Positions 48,545 to 60,320 of a stretch of 64,000 nt of DNA are shown here, piece by piece (the stretch's first letter is position 1; each line of letters opens with the position of its first letter). The stretch is from Euglena gracilis (taxonomy: Eukaryota; Euglenida; Euglenophyceae; Euglenales), in the NCBI GenBank assembly GCA_039621445.1, contig CP154954.1:38487703-38551702 (forward strand), in the 5' to 3' direction. The notes under the pieces were generated by a model. That model saw only the letters and a list, made by a program, of their open reading frames with translations, was not told where the DNA came from and made no database searches. The translations under genes and the position numbers were made by a program.

Positions 48545-48944
48545 CTGGGGAAAAGGAGAGGTGCGCTCTGATGGACTGTTTTTGTGACGAGAGGACATAA
48601 ATCCCCACACCCACCCATACAAACACACAACACCCACCCACCTACCCACCCACCCACCCACCCACCCACCCACGCACACACACACACACACACAGCCACA
48701 GGCACACACAAGCGCGTGTGCACGCACGCAACAACACACAGGCAAACCTGACTCTGCTTTGATTCAGAGGGCAGGGACACTCTTTGAATTGCCCGAGAAC
48801 GGATGGGTTTGGCTGTCATATTGGTTGGTGACAGGCGCCTCTGTCGCTGGAATGTACATAGCACCAAGGGTGATACATCAAGTTGTGTGTCTGTGTGTGT
48901 GCGTGCATGTGAGCGTGTGTGTGCACGCGCCTGTGTGTGTGTGT

Positions 48945-49174
48945 GTGTGTGCATTGTGTTGTGTTGTGTTGTGTTGTGTTGTGTTGTGTTGTGTTGTGTT
49001 GTGTTGTGTTGTGTTGTGTTGTGTTGTGTTGTGTTGTGTTGTGTTGTGTTGTGTTGTGTTGTGTTGTGTTGTGTTGTGTTGTGTTGTGTTGTGCAGTGTT
49101 GTTTTGTTTGCTCTGTATGTGTGTACACACACAGCCCGCACCGGCTGTGTGTGCAGGTGTGCGTGCGTCCGTCA

Positions 49175-49270
<96 letters not shown>

Positions 49271-49365
49271 GGGGTGTGTGTGTGTGTTTGGTGTGTGTTT
49301 GTGGTGTGTGTGTTGTGTGTGTGTGTGTGTGTGTGTGTGTTTGTGTGTGTGTGTGCGTGCGTGCG
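48945..49365. repeat. (GTGTT)n pentanucleotide array followed by (TG)n
   Basis: About 140 bp of near-perfect TGTGT/TGTTG pentamers at 48956-49095, a short unique spacer, then about 180 bp of TG repeat with TTGG and GTTTG variants. Confidence 0.97.
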
Positions 49366-50388
49366 TGGTGCATGCGAATGCGCATGCTAGTTCAGGTTGC
49401 TACCGTTTATTCTGTACGTAAAGGAGGAAAAAAAAAACGAGAACGAGCCTGAACTGTGTCATTTTTGTGAAATCAAGGACAAATCGCGCTTTCCCCGTGT
49501 CAGGCAACTCGAAACTGAGAAGGCGGGAGGTAGGGAGGGAAGGAGGGAAAAAGGTTGCTTAGGGTTTGGGTTGGGTATGATCCACAAAAGTTGAGCATAG
49601 ATTCATTTAGTGGCCTGGGAGGGCATTTTCCCCTGGGCCCAAACCCACCCGAAAACCAACCAACTCACGACCCCCCCCCGGGGGGGGTCAACCACCCACC
49701 CACCCACCCACCCAAAATCCAGCCAAAATCAGCTAAAAACCCTTCTTGAAAAACTCCGGCCCGCCCTTTGGCTGGCCAAGACCTGACCCATGGCACTCCC
49801 CACCACTCCGGGGGGGGGGGTCAAGAGGCCCCAACCCACCCACCCACTCTCAAAAACCCACCAACCCCCCAGGGTCACACAGGTGTTAAATGAATCTATG
49901 TGTACATGGCAGCCAAGAATGATATGGACCCGTCCAAGGGGTCCAGATAATTCCTATCCTAGGGTGTGTCGATGGTGTCGATGGTCAATCGACACTCCCT
50001 CTAGTTGTCTCTCTCCTTCTGCCCCTCCCTGCTGGGGTTTTATGCAACCATGTTGGAGGTTGCAGGCTGCAGTGGCAAGGCTCCAGGAGGTGCAGGATGC
50101 ATCAGCATTTCATTCAGCATTTCAGTTGGTACCAGGGATTTTCTTAAAGGTAGGGCACTCCCGCTCCCCGAGCAGTTATGGACTCCCATAACTGGGTCTT
50201 GAAATCATGAACTTTTGCATTGCATTGAATTATGAAATCCCTCTTTACCTCAACATTGCCAACGCCTCAACACATGAATATGCATGGATAAGAGTATTCA
50301 GGTGCTCATAAAAAATATGGCACGTGTCGTACCTATATATGGCAGCCTCCAACTAAAGGGACCCCCCTGGAGGGGTCAATATAATTGG

Positions 50389-50534
50389 ATCAGGGGGCGG
50401 CAAAAAAAATTGGCATTATTGAAGGAATAGGGTTAGGGTTACAACTTAGTGTACAAGTTAGGCCTGAAATTAGGCCGAATTCGGAACCCAAACCCTACTC
50501 CATCATTAACGTAAAAAAATTGCCGCCCCCTGAT
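50389..50534. mobile_element. MITE-like element, 146 bp
   Basis: Ends are 15-bp inverted repeats (ATCAGGGGGCGGCAA and its complement), each followed inward by an A/T run. The centre holds GGGTTAGGGTT, AGGCCTGAAATTAGGCC and AACCCAAACCCTA. Related inner sequence without clear ends occurs near 28455-28560, 54660-54835 and 62400-62520. No coding frame. Confidence 0.6.
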
Positions 50535-50535
50535 G

Positions 50536-50643
50536 TACATATGTATGTATGTATGTATGTATGTATGCGTGCATGCAGGCATGCACGTATGTATGTATGT
50601 ATGTATGTATGTATGTATGTATGTATGTATGTATGTATGTATG

Positions 50644-50674
<31 letters not shown>

Positions 50675-50985
50675 GTATGTATGTATGTATGTATGTATGT
50701 ATGTATGTATGTATGTATGTATGTATGTATGTATGTATGTATGTATGTATGTATGTATGTATGTATGTATGTATGTATGTATGCGTGCATGCAGGCATGC
50801 ACGTATGTATGTATGTATGTATGTATGTATGTATGTATGTATGTATGTATGTATGTATGTATGTATGTATGTATGTATGTATGTATGTATGTATGTATGT
50901 ATGTATGTATGTATGTATGTATGTATGTATGTATGTATGTATGTATGTATGTATGTATGTATGCATGCATGCATGCATGTATGTA
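50536..50985. repeat. (ATGT)n tetranucleotide array
   Basis: About 450 bp of ATGT starting 2 bp after the 50389-50534 MITE-like element. The same interruption (GCGTGCATGCAGGCATGCAC) occurs twice, near 50567 and 50784, about 217 bp apart. Confidence 0.97.
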
Positions 50986-51034
50986 TATCTTCTCGAAAAC
51001 TTCTCGACATATAATCCTCATCCGACATCTAATA

Positions 51035-51370
<336 letters not shown>

Positions 51371-52355
51371 ATCCATCTATTGGAGCTGTGTGGACGATAT
51401 GGGAATCCAGATAGTTCCTCCAGGGGGGGGGGTCCAGGACCACCTCCACACACACAGACAAAAAGGGCCAGAGGCGAACAACAGCGCCAGGCCAGAAGAA
51501 GGGATAAAAGGCACCAAAGAAACAGCCACAGTGCACACAGGGGGTCCAGGAAGTTCCACCCACGTCCTACTTTCTGGTAAGTGGGTTATTTTTTGGGTCA
51601 CAACCAAGCCGCCATAGGGCTCCCATTTTTAGGAATTTAGGAAGAAGTTGAGCCACATTTGGGACCAAGTTAGGGAGAATTTAAGTCGAATTCAGGCCTT
51701 TTTTTTTTTGGCAAAACGTGTTCCCAAAAATGTTCCTGAATGGGTGCCCAACATCTGGCCCACCTTTTTCCCTAAACAGTGGGCAAGGTTCAGCGCTCCG
51801 ATCCTAACACTAACCTTATTCGGAAAAACGATTGCCCACCCTCCTGAATCCGGGAAAAAAAATACTCGAAAGCGGCGCATTTCCCGGGCGAAATGGACCA
51901 AAAAAATGCAAAAAAGTGGGATGCAGGTAGAACTCCCTGGACCACCCCTGGACTGTACAAATCCTGCCCCTCCTGCTCTCAGGACCGTACAAATGGTTCA
52001 TTAATCACCATTGCAAGAAAACCACTCAATACTGGCTCACATGCATGAGTTCCTTGTGCAATCTGTTCTGTTCCTAATTCACAAATCTCTTCAAAAGCTG
52101 CAACCTGACTTTGAACCAAAAACTGACACAATTAGGAGTAATTGCACGCCTTTGGGGAGCAAGATGGAACTCAAAATTTGAAAAGCACATCAGCGAATGC
52201 GTAACCACCATATCGCCCATCCCACCTACAACCGTCCACCCCTTACACCCCCCCCCCGCCAAACCTGCCACCCTCGGGCCGTTTGCCCATCCCCTTGTGC
52301 TGCCCAAGGTGTCCCACAGTGCCGGGGCATGCCAACACACCTGGATGCCCCAGAC

Positions 52356-55300
52356 CGGTACGCCTCCTCGATAAGGGCCGAGACGTCGCTGGCGTACGGC
52401 ACAAAGACCCCCTTGAGGTCGCGCTGCCAGGCCCCAGCCGGTGCCTCCGCAGGGGTGGCCTCCGCCTGTGAAATGAGTGCCCCGGGAACATGTGAGCCCT
52501 CCGCCCTCTCTCATGCCAGTTGTATGCCAACCCCCACCAAATGCGGGCCAACACTGAGAGAGGGAGGTGGCGAGCGTGGGGGAGGGCGACACCTCCGGCG
52601 CAGCCTTCCCCTTCCGGCGCTTCTTCGCCGGCGGCGGCGGCAGCGCGTCTGGCCCGGCCGCTTCCGCTGGCCCCTCCGGGGCAGCGGCCTCGCGCTGGAG
52701 CTTCGCCACGGTGAGCCTTGGAGGGTGAGGGGGATGGGCCCTCAAAGTTTGCCACCGGCTGGCCTGGGCCGGGGGGGGGGGGGCTCTGCAGGGCTCCTCA
52801 GCCCAGAGGAAGGGGAAGAGGTGGGCGGGAATGTCCATTCCATTCCTCCGCACTGGGGGGTGGGGACACAGTCGGGGAACCCGACTGTGTCACCCGGAAA
52901 CAGCAATGCCCCATCGCCGCCCACAGCGGCGGTACACACCGGCCGTCGGAGTCGACGGAGGCGATGGTGTACGTGCGGTCCCCGTTGTACCCGCTGGCCA
53001 CCGCCTTCACCCTGAAGGGGGTGTGGGGGGGACGGGGGTTGGAGGGTCGGACTCCCAGCTCTCCATTTCTGAAAGTTACGCTTGTTTCCATGCCGACCCC
53101 GCCCTGCAGAACCCTCGCTTTCTACTGAGGGCAGGCTTTTGCTTAAGGACCCCCCCCCGGGGGGGGTACTGGCTAGCCAATCGGCTAGACACTGGAAAAA
53201 ATGGACTAGCTAGACCCCGGGGGGGGGGGGGGGGGGGGGAAAAAAAAATTCCTCTGGCGCTGCGCGCCGAGGTGGAAATGAGGTTTTTAATAGGTTTTTG
53301 GCTGATTTTGTTCCAAAAGTTCTCAAAAATGGTCAAAAACGGGCATTTTTGGCCATTTTTGGGGGTCCCAAAATTTTTTTTCAGCGCTTCGCACCGGTCA
53401 CTGGAAATTTTTTTTCCACTAGCTAGCCCTGCTAGCAGACCCCCCCGGGGGGGTCTGCTAGAAATCCCACTAGCCAAATTTGGACTAGCTGCAGTCCAGC
53501 CCCCCCCCCCGGGGGGGGTACTGCAAGAGGGGTACTGCAAGACAAGGAGCCTTAGTGCAACTAAGGGGGGGTACTGCAATCCCTGAGCAGCAGAAGCCTG
53601 ACTGGGGGTCGTCACCAAAGGGCTGCCAGGGCCCCCCGTCCCCTTGCGGCGGCGCACACCGGTTCAGGTGGTGGGCGTGGGTGCAGAGCACGTGGCCCCG
53701 CTGCGAGTCGATGATGCGGACCTCCTTGTTGTCGCAGCCGATGGCAATCATGGCGTCCTGCAACGCCCACGGCGGTGGTGACCGGGCGGCCTGGCGGACC
53801 ACCACCCCCCACTCCAACTGGGACCCAACCCTCACCATGGCGCTGCACAGGGAAAAACCCCCGCGGATCCGAATGGAAGAATCTCACCGAGAAAATCCGG
53901 ACGTTGGAAATACCCCCCGCAGTGTTAGTCTCGGTCACCCCGGGCCCTCCTGTATCAGTTGGTTGAGCGCACCATGTAATCCCCTCTGCGAGTACATGGA
54001 CCGACAGTTGGTGAATCAATCGCCCGTGAACCCCAATTTGTCAGGAGACAATCCCCTGCCCAGGGGTCCTGACAAAAACGTTCGGAACCACCCCTGACAT
54101 TTTCCAGGCGCCTGCAACAAAAATTTAATCAAACAACTGGGTTGATGCATGAAACCAGCCACCTGGATCTTTGAAGAGCTCAGTTGATACAATGAAGCAG
54201 GTCCGTGGAAAGCTCCTCACACGACACAGTGAAAACTTCTCAAGAGAAGCACTGGAAAAGGCTGTTGAACATTTGCAAATCTGTCAGCAAAGTGTAAATG
54301 TGAAATTTAATGCATCATGCATGAAGATGATTGATAATTTATCATTCATATATTGGATGAGGAAACATTTCAAGAACATCTAAACATATTACATACACTA
54401 AAAAAACAATACATGCCATAATTTTTTTAAAAAACCCGCCAGCCTTTAACTACCCCCCCCCTGGGGGAGTTACGCATTAAAATCCCTCCAGCAGTTCCTA
54501 TATACCTCGTTTGACTGCCCCCCCCCCAAGCAGTTAAATGAGGGGGGTTCGGACCCCTCTGCGTTTAAGAGGTGTGCCCCGACCCAAAGTTGACTGGGCT
54601 TTCACCATGTCCACGGGAGGTGTCCCGGTCAAAAGTGGAGTACAGTGCGCCTAGGAATAGGATTGGGGTTTGGGGTAATTGAAATGGATGGGGTTAGGGT
54701 CAGGGTTTGGAGTTGGGTGGGGTTTGGTTTATAGGCCTGTTGACCTCAATTTCAGCTAAAATTGGGCCTAATTCAGGCCCGAATTCAGGCCCGAATTTGG
54801 CCTTACCTCCTGACTCTGACCTGGCCCTAATCCCTTTCTTAACGCTAATCATATCACTAACTCGACTCCTTAAAAAAACAGGAAAAAATCGAAAAATATC
54901 ATCAAAACTCCCCTTGGCTGGCGATTAAGAGAATGACTCCCCCCCCCATTATTCAACCATTGGGCCCTCACCCCCCGGGGGGGCCCAGTAGTTAAAGGCT
55001 GCAGAAAAAACATATCCAGCCATATGCAGGTGACAATATTGAGGTGAAGAGGGATTTTATAACAATAGGAAAAAATAATGACTTCAGGAGTCAGAATTTG
55101 TGGCAATTCAAAACGAGCTGAATAAAAACAAAACGAACAAAAACAAAAAAAATACATATAAATACATGTGAATCATATGGTTATGCAACAATGGCACACG
55201 TCAATGTAAGATAACGAGTGGATGAGCTCCTTTGAGACGTACTCTGCGATTGGGGATTCTGCGCGAATCTGGGAGTGGGGTGAGGGTAAGAGAGATCAGA

Positions 55301-58300
55301 ATTTTCTGACAATTGGATCAAATGATCAAGAAGGGAGGTAGATTGTGGTGAGAACGATGCCCCACAAAGGCTTTCAATGAAATTGCACTTTGCACACGGT
55401 TCCGCTTCACCGGGTGTTGCGCAATTTGGCGGGGGGACTTGGGCATCTCCCGGCCTGCCCCTCCACTTCCCAATTGATGGGCCGGGGACGTCTCCCGCTC
55501 TTGCAGGGCCAGCGTCGGGGCCGGGCAGGGAGGGGGGCACCTTCGCATCGTAGACGGCGACCTTGCGTTCAAATCCCACACAGTATGTCTTCGCACTCAG
55601 CGAGTACCGGCAGTAGAGCGGCTCACCTGCCAGGCGAGGCATCGAGGCACTGAGGCACCGAGGTACGGTAGGGCCCTGGTCTTCGTCAGGGCAAACCCAC
55701 ACGGACCATGCCAGTGTCGCCCCCCTGGGGCTGCCTAACAGCGCTGGGGGCTCACACAATTTGGCTGCTGGATGGAAAAAAGGCTGCTGGCTGACCCCCC
55801 CCCCCTTGGGATCCTGGGATGGAGCTCGGCCCGACCCAGGGTTGAACCGGGTTTCAAAAAATCAAAAGTGCAAAAAATATACAAAATTACTACGGCGGAC
55901 AAAAATGATTTGGGGTTCACACCAAACTCACACGTTTTTCCTTCTCATAGAATCCCCCAGGGTTCGATATAAGGACAGGTGGGGGGGGGGGGGGTGTCCG
56001 GACCCCCCCGTGGGGGCTGGGGGGGGGGGGGGGGGGGGGGACACCCCCCCCCCACCTAAACAGGTGCGCGGTCAGGGTGGCCGAATTTTCGGCCCGGCGC
56101 GAAGCGCCGGGCCGAAAAATTTTGACCCCCCAAAACGACCAAAAGTGCCATTTTGGGCACTTTTTGGGCAAAAATGTGCCAAAAATGCAAAAAATTTTCG
56201 GCGCGAAGCGCCGGAGGAAAAAATTGACCCTTTTGGGGGGGGGTCAATTTTTGCCCCCGAGGGTCGGTCCGGACCCCCCTTGCAGGTGGGGGGGGGGGTG
56301 GTCCGGACCCCCCCCTGCGGGCCAGGAGGGGGGGGGGGGGGGGGGGGACACCCCCCCACCTAAACCATGTACGCCCTCCTTATATCGAACCCTGGAATCC
56401 CCCCCCCCGGTCAGAGACCATTTCTTTGGGCTTGGGGGCAGAGGGGCAGAGGGACAGAGGGGCGGGTGGGGGATGGCAGGGGCGACGCACTGGCGAACTT
56501 GCGGGAGTCGACGGTGCGCTGGCTGCCGAAGTTGGTGACCTTGAGGAGGTGGTCCGCCCCGACGGACAGGCCGAGCAGCGGGTCCCGCGGGTAGAGGTCG
56601 CAGTCGTTGACCGCCCCGCTGGCAGGAGCAACGGCAAAGCGTCCGCACCACGCTGGCACAGAGATGGTGGGCACAGCCGAGGATGGACAGACGGGCGAAT
56701 GAAGAGCGGTTGCACTTGGGCAGCGGGGAACGCGGCAGCATGATCTAACGTGCTGGGAAAGGTTTGTTGCATCCGTTGTGTCTTTGTTTCGAATCATAAC
56801 TTCAGTTCACTCCACTCTGCTGTTGCAAATGGTTCTCCCATACGCCTGACTGGGGCTGTCCTGTTGGCCTTTCTTTTCCCCTTGGTCAATTCTCCTTCGC
56901 GGTCGTCAGGTTGCGACACCAGGGGCAGACTTGTGCACTTGCATCGTGGCGAGCTCGTCCAGGCGCTTCGGGGTGCACTTGCTGAAGATGACGACGCCGC
57001 TGCGGTCCCCGCTGGCCAGGTGCGTGGACCCCGAGAAGCGCATGCACGTGATGGTCGCTGCGAGAGGATGGGCACCCGACCGGCACACGCCCACTGGGAC
57101 GTGCCAGGCTGTTTGGCCCATGGAATGGAACGGTGGTCAATGGTACGGTTTGGGGGGGGGGACCTTTGTGCTGGGCGAGGAAGCCGAACCCGCGGAAGAG
57201 TTTGGCGTGGTAGACCCTGCAGGAGGTGAGTGGCAGAGGGTGTACCGTCGTAAACAAATGCTCCTCGACCCTTTTGTAGGGATTTTGTAGGGATGATTGA
57301 TTTAGTTAGAATTGCTTTGATACTGTTTCATCGGCACCAACGTCCAACTGCCACTGGACTCGACGTGCTTTGGGTGAAACTTAAAGCACAAAACATGCAA
57401 ATACTGTGATGGTTCCACCCTTCTGCTGTCGACGACACGGACCAACCTGATTTACAGGTTTCCAAACGTTCACCAAGGCTCTTTCCGCCGTGCTTCTGTG
57501 CGTTCCCGTGGCAATCTCCTGGGTCTCCTTCAGCGATTTTGAGCACTTTTTACCACCACTTTTTTTTGCCTCTTCTTGCCTGGGGCGATGGGTAGGATGG
57601 TGGCCATTCAGGCCCCGGAGTCCGCTGGGGCCATGGCGACGGACGGGCACACCGGATGTTCTCGTCCACACCGCCGGAGAGCAGGAACGTGGAGCAGACG
57701 GCGACCGCCGTGATGGGGCCGGCGTGGTCCGTCACTGCGAAGCGCTCCATCAGCCCCTGGGTGTCCGGCTGCGGGGCGGCGCAGGAAGGTTTGGCGGCTT
57801 GGCGGCGGTGCGCTGGCCAAGGCCCTTCCAGGAACCCGGGGGTCTCGGGCGGGAGACCCACAATGCGAATGCTGCAAGCAGAGTGCTCGTGCTCCGGAGG
57901 GATTGAGGGGTGAGGCCAATGCAGGCCATCCGTTTGCGATCGAAAACTGAGGAGGAGTTCCAACGCCTCCTGAGCTTCTGGCCTTGAGTGAGAAGCTCAA
58001 CAAGCTCCACAGGCTCCATGGAAGAGGGGAAGCCAATGCGCCCAGTTCATGGTGATGATGAAATTGATCCCCCCCACCCCGAGGATGGCTGGCGGGACAG
58101 ACCTGCCACAGCCAGCCTGAGAACCAGCCGTCATACGTCCCAGGCTGGCCTTTGCCGAGCAGCCCAAGTCTTGGGAAAGAATGACTGGCTAGTCCAGACA
58201 ATCAGTTAAATATGGTTCGCAAAAAAAAATGTGAACCGCAACACCTTTCCTGGTGTTTGCAAACGAACCACAAACCTTGTTTTGGTGCCCACAGGAGAAA

Positions 58301-58775
58301 CACGGGAATTAAGGACCCGGGGGTCCGGTCCAGTCAGCTGGAAAAGGTCCTGGTGGGGGGGGGGGGATGCCCAGCCAGCCAGCACCTTTTTTCCCGCCAG
58401 AGGCTCCCAGCAGACCGCCATTTAGTGTGTATTACAACGCATCTGTGAAACATTAATTTTTGGGTTGTGATACATGTGATACGTAAAATTTTTTAGGTGA
58501 TACACACTAAATGGAGGTCTGGCTCCCAGCCAGGCGTCAGATGAAAAAAAAAATGGGTCCAGATCAGCCCAGCTGGGCTGGCTGCTGAGCCAATTTTTGG
58601 TGCCTTTTTTGGAACGGAATGTCAAAATTCAAAGTTCTGCTCCGGATTCAGAAATCCACCGCAGGCGAACCGAATGAGATGTGAATGCCACCGCGGGCAC
58701 CCCTGACCCATTTGGCAGTGCCCAGGTCCCAGCGGCGATGAGGAACTCCCGCGGCTCCTTCTGTGGGTCAGCCAT
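52356..58775 (-). CDS. PAK1IP1: PAK1IP1/MAK11-like WD40 protein, 60S ribosome assembly factor
   Basis: Twelve exons join in frame: 58701-58775 (start MADPQKEP), 58103-58144, 57653-57768, 57164-57216, 56931-57057, 56491-56618, 55541-55626, 53888-53983, 53660-53757, 52940-53011, 52593-52716 and 52356-52465. All introns are GT-AG; the acceptor of exon 8 (CGCAGAG) is the weakest. The first eleven exons total 1017 nt (339 residues). The order of WD40 blades follows PAK1IP1/Mak11: ITAVAVCSTFLLSGGVDENI, ITCMRFSGSTHLASGDRSG, VHNGAVNDCDLYPRDPLLG, YCRYSLSAKTYCVGFER, AIGCDNKEVRIIDS and TIASVDSDGR. Exon 11 ends the propeller and adds an Ala/Pro/Glu tail with a basic nuclear-signal-like stretch (AKKRRKGK). 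Family members act in the nucleolus in 60S subunit maturation. Exon 12 continues the acidic Ala/Pro linker in phase, then enters a WWE-like segment not expected in this family. Confidence 0.9.
54171..54383 (+). other. Short plus-strand open frame, possible gene remnant
   Basis: A 70-codon frame inside an intron of the MAK11-like gene. It is AT-rich, unlike the GC-ending exons around it, but free of simple repeats and reads like ordinary protein (MKQVRGKLLTRHSENFSREA, then ALEKAVEHLQICQQSV). The product would be helical and basic. No family is recognised. It could be a remnant of a mobile element or chance. Confidence 0.2.
54655..54835. repeat. Diverged GGGTTAGG/AGGCCTAA repeat copy
   Basis: Shares GGGGTTAGGGTCAGGG, TTGGGCCTAATTCAGGCCCG and CCCTAATCCCTTTCTTAACG with the family near 28455, 50430 and 62400. 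Inverted termini were not recognised here. Confidence 0.45.
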
Positions 58776-59859
58776 GGCGTGGCCCTGGGAAGAAGAGGCG
58801 GATGAGGCACCGGCCGTTCCCTGAAGCGCCAGCATGGTGGTGTGGGGGTTCTGCAATGTGTGTGCCTTCGAGCCAGAGGTTTTTGGGGGCGGGGGGGGGG
58901 GGGGAACCCCCCAAACCCCCAAAAGTGGGTTGAAAGGGGGTGAAGGAAAGAGGCACATCGGCAGGCAAAAGCCTGGACTGCAAAAACTGCAAAAAAAAAA
59001 TGCCACAGCATAAATACATTTGCACGTTCTGGAAGAGTTTCCGCACTCAAGGCTGCCAGTTGTGGATTGAAAACACACACACACATACAAACCTGGCACA
59101 AAAAAGCTACAGACAATATCTGACAGCCTGCAAAGTTGTTTCAACAAGCATGTGGGGCCGCCATTTTCAGAATGGGCCGCCATTTTCAGAGTGAGGAAGA
59201 AAGAACGAACATTTGCCAAACTTCCATTATTTTCTTAGGGTGAGAACCCCAGCCAAAACAGCCCTACACCGTTCTGGGATTGGACCAAGAATTAAATTCA
59301 CAGTGCAGTGCGAAAGAAAAGTTTTGCCCTGTAAGGCGGAGGGTGAGGTCTCCAAATACTTCCTGGGGAGTCGATGCGGCTTGATGGGTGAAGGGGTCCG
59401 GACCTCTTTCAGTCAACCAGGGACACTTCTTCACCTGTTCTTAATAGGGAAAAGGTCAGGAACAGGAACAGGGTTTGGGTTAGGGTCAGGATTTAGTCCG
59501 TTAGGAGTAAATTTAGGGGTCCCCCTCCCGTTCACTGACCAGGACTGGTCATATGGTTAAGGTTGAAAAGCTTGCCCAAATAATAACCCTCAATGGTTTG
59601 ATTCCCCTTAAATCACCACAGTGCAGAAAAGGTCCCTGTCGTTGCTTATCCATTTCAGTCATCAAAGCAAACACCACTCAGAGCAGTTGTCTGTGAGGGA
59701 TGAAGCTGACGCCTGCAAAAAAAGTAGTGTTTGGAACACGCATAAAGGGTGCGTTTTAAGAATACTTTCCAATGAATCCTGAGTTTGTGAGGAGGTTTTT
59801 GATCAGTGTTAAAAGATAATCAAACCAAAAAAAAACAAGTTTTTTTATGAGCACCGTTT

Positions 59860-60210
59860 CTGGTCGCGATCCAAATCGCAATACACTCGGAGATCAGACG
59901 AGCCTCGTGTCCTCGCCTCCACGGGCTTCACAGCTGAAAAGCTGCAAAGAGCACAACTGACTGTGGCAGGTGCAATACATCACCTGAAATCCTTAATGCC
60001 ATCTGCCTCTGTTCCCCGGCAACAATGCATGACACCTTTGCAATACACCTCCATATGGAAGGTTTTCCTGTACCGCTTCATTTCACAGGTCCGGAGGCTC
60101 ACATCTTGCCCAGCAGAAGCAAGGCGTATTTACTTTGGCAAAAGAGAGCACATCCGAGGGTTCAGGGTTGGGGGGAGGGTGGCCTTGGGGGGGAGGTGGC
60201 TACGTTGATC
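59860..60210 (+). other. Plus-strand protein-like stretch, unassigned
   Basis: An open frame (GFTAEKLQRAQLTVAG, HHLKSLMPSASVPRQQ, VFLYRFISQVRRL) with mixed composition and no simple repeat. It lacks the GC-ending codon bias of the trusted exons. It lies upstream of the MAK11-like start. It could be a decayed mobile-element frame. No family is recognised. Confidence 0.15.
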
Positions 60211-60320
60211 CCAGGGGGATGCTACGTTGGTCCCAGGGGAGTGCTGCGTTATGCCCAGGGGAATGCCACACTGGTCCCAAGGAGACCACCTTGGTCTTGG
60301 TGGGATGCCACGTTAGTGGC
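60175..60320. repeat. Imperfect tandem repeat, about 30-bp units
   Basis: Four to five units of GGTCCCAGGGG-ATGC-ACGTT upstream of the MAK11-like start. No exon was recognised here. Confidence 0.6.

Noticed and set aside
48496-49452. Long Cys-Val and Thr-Gln-His frames
   Set aside because: They come from the GTGTT pentamer and TG arrays.
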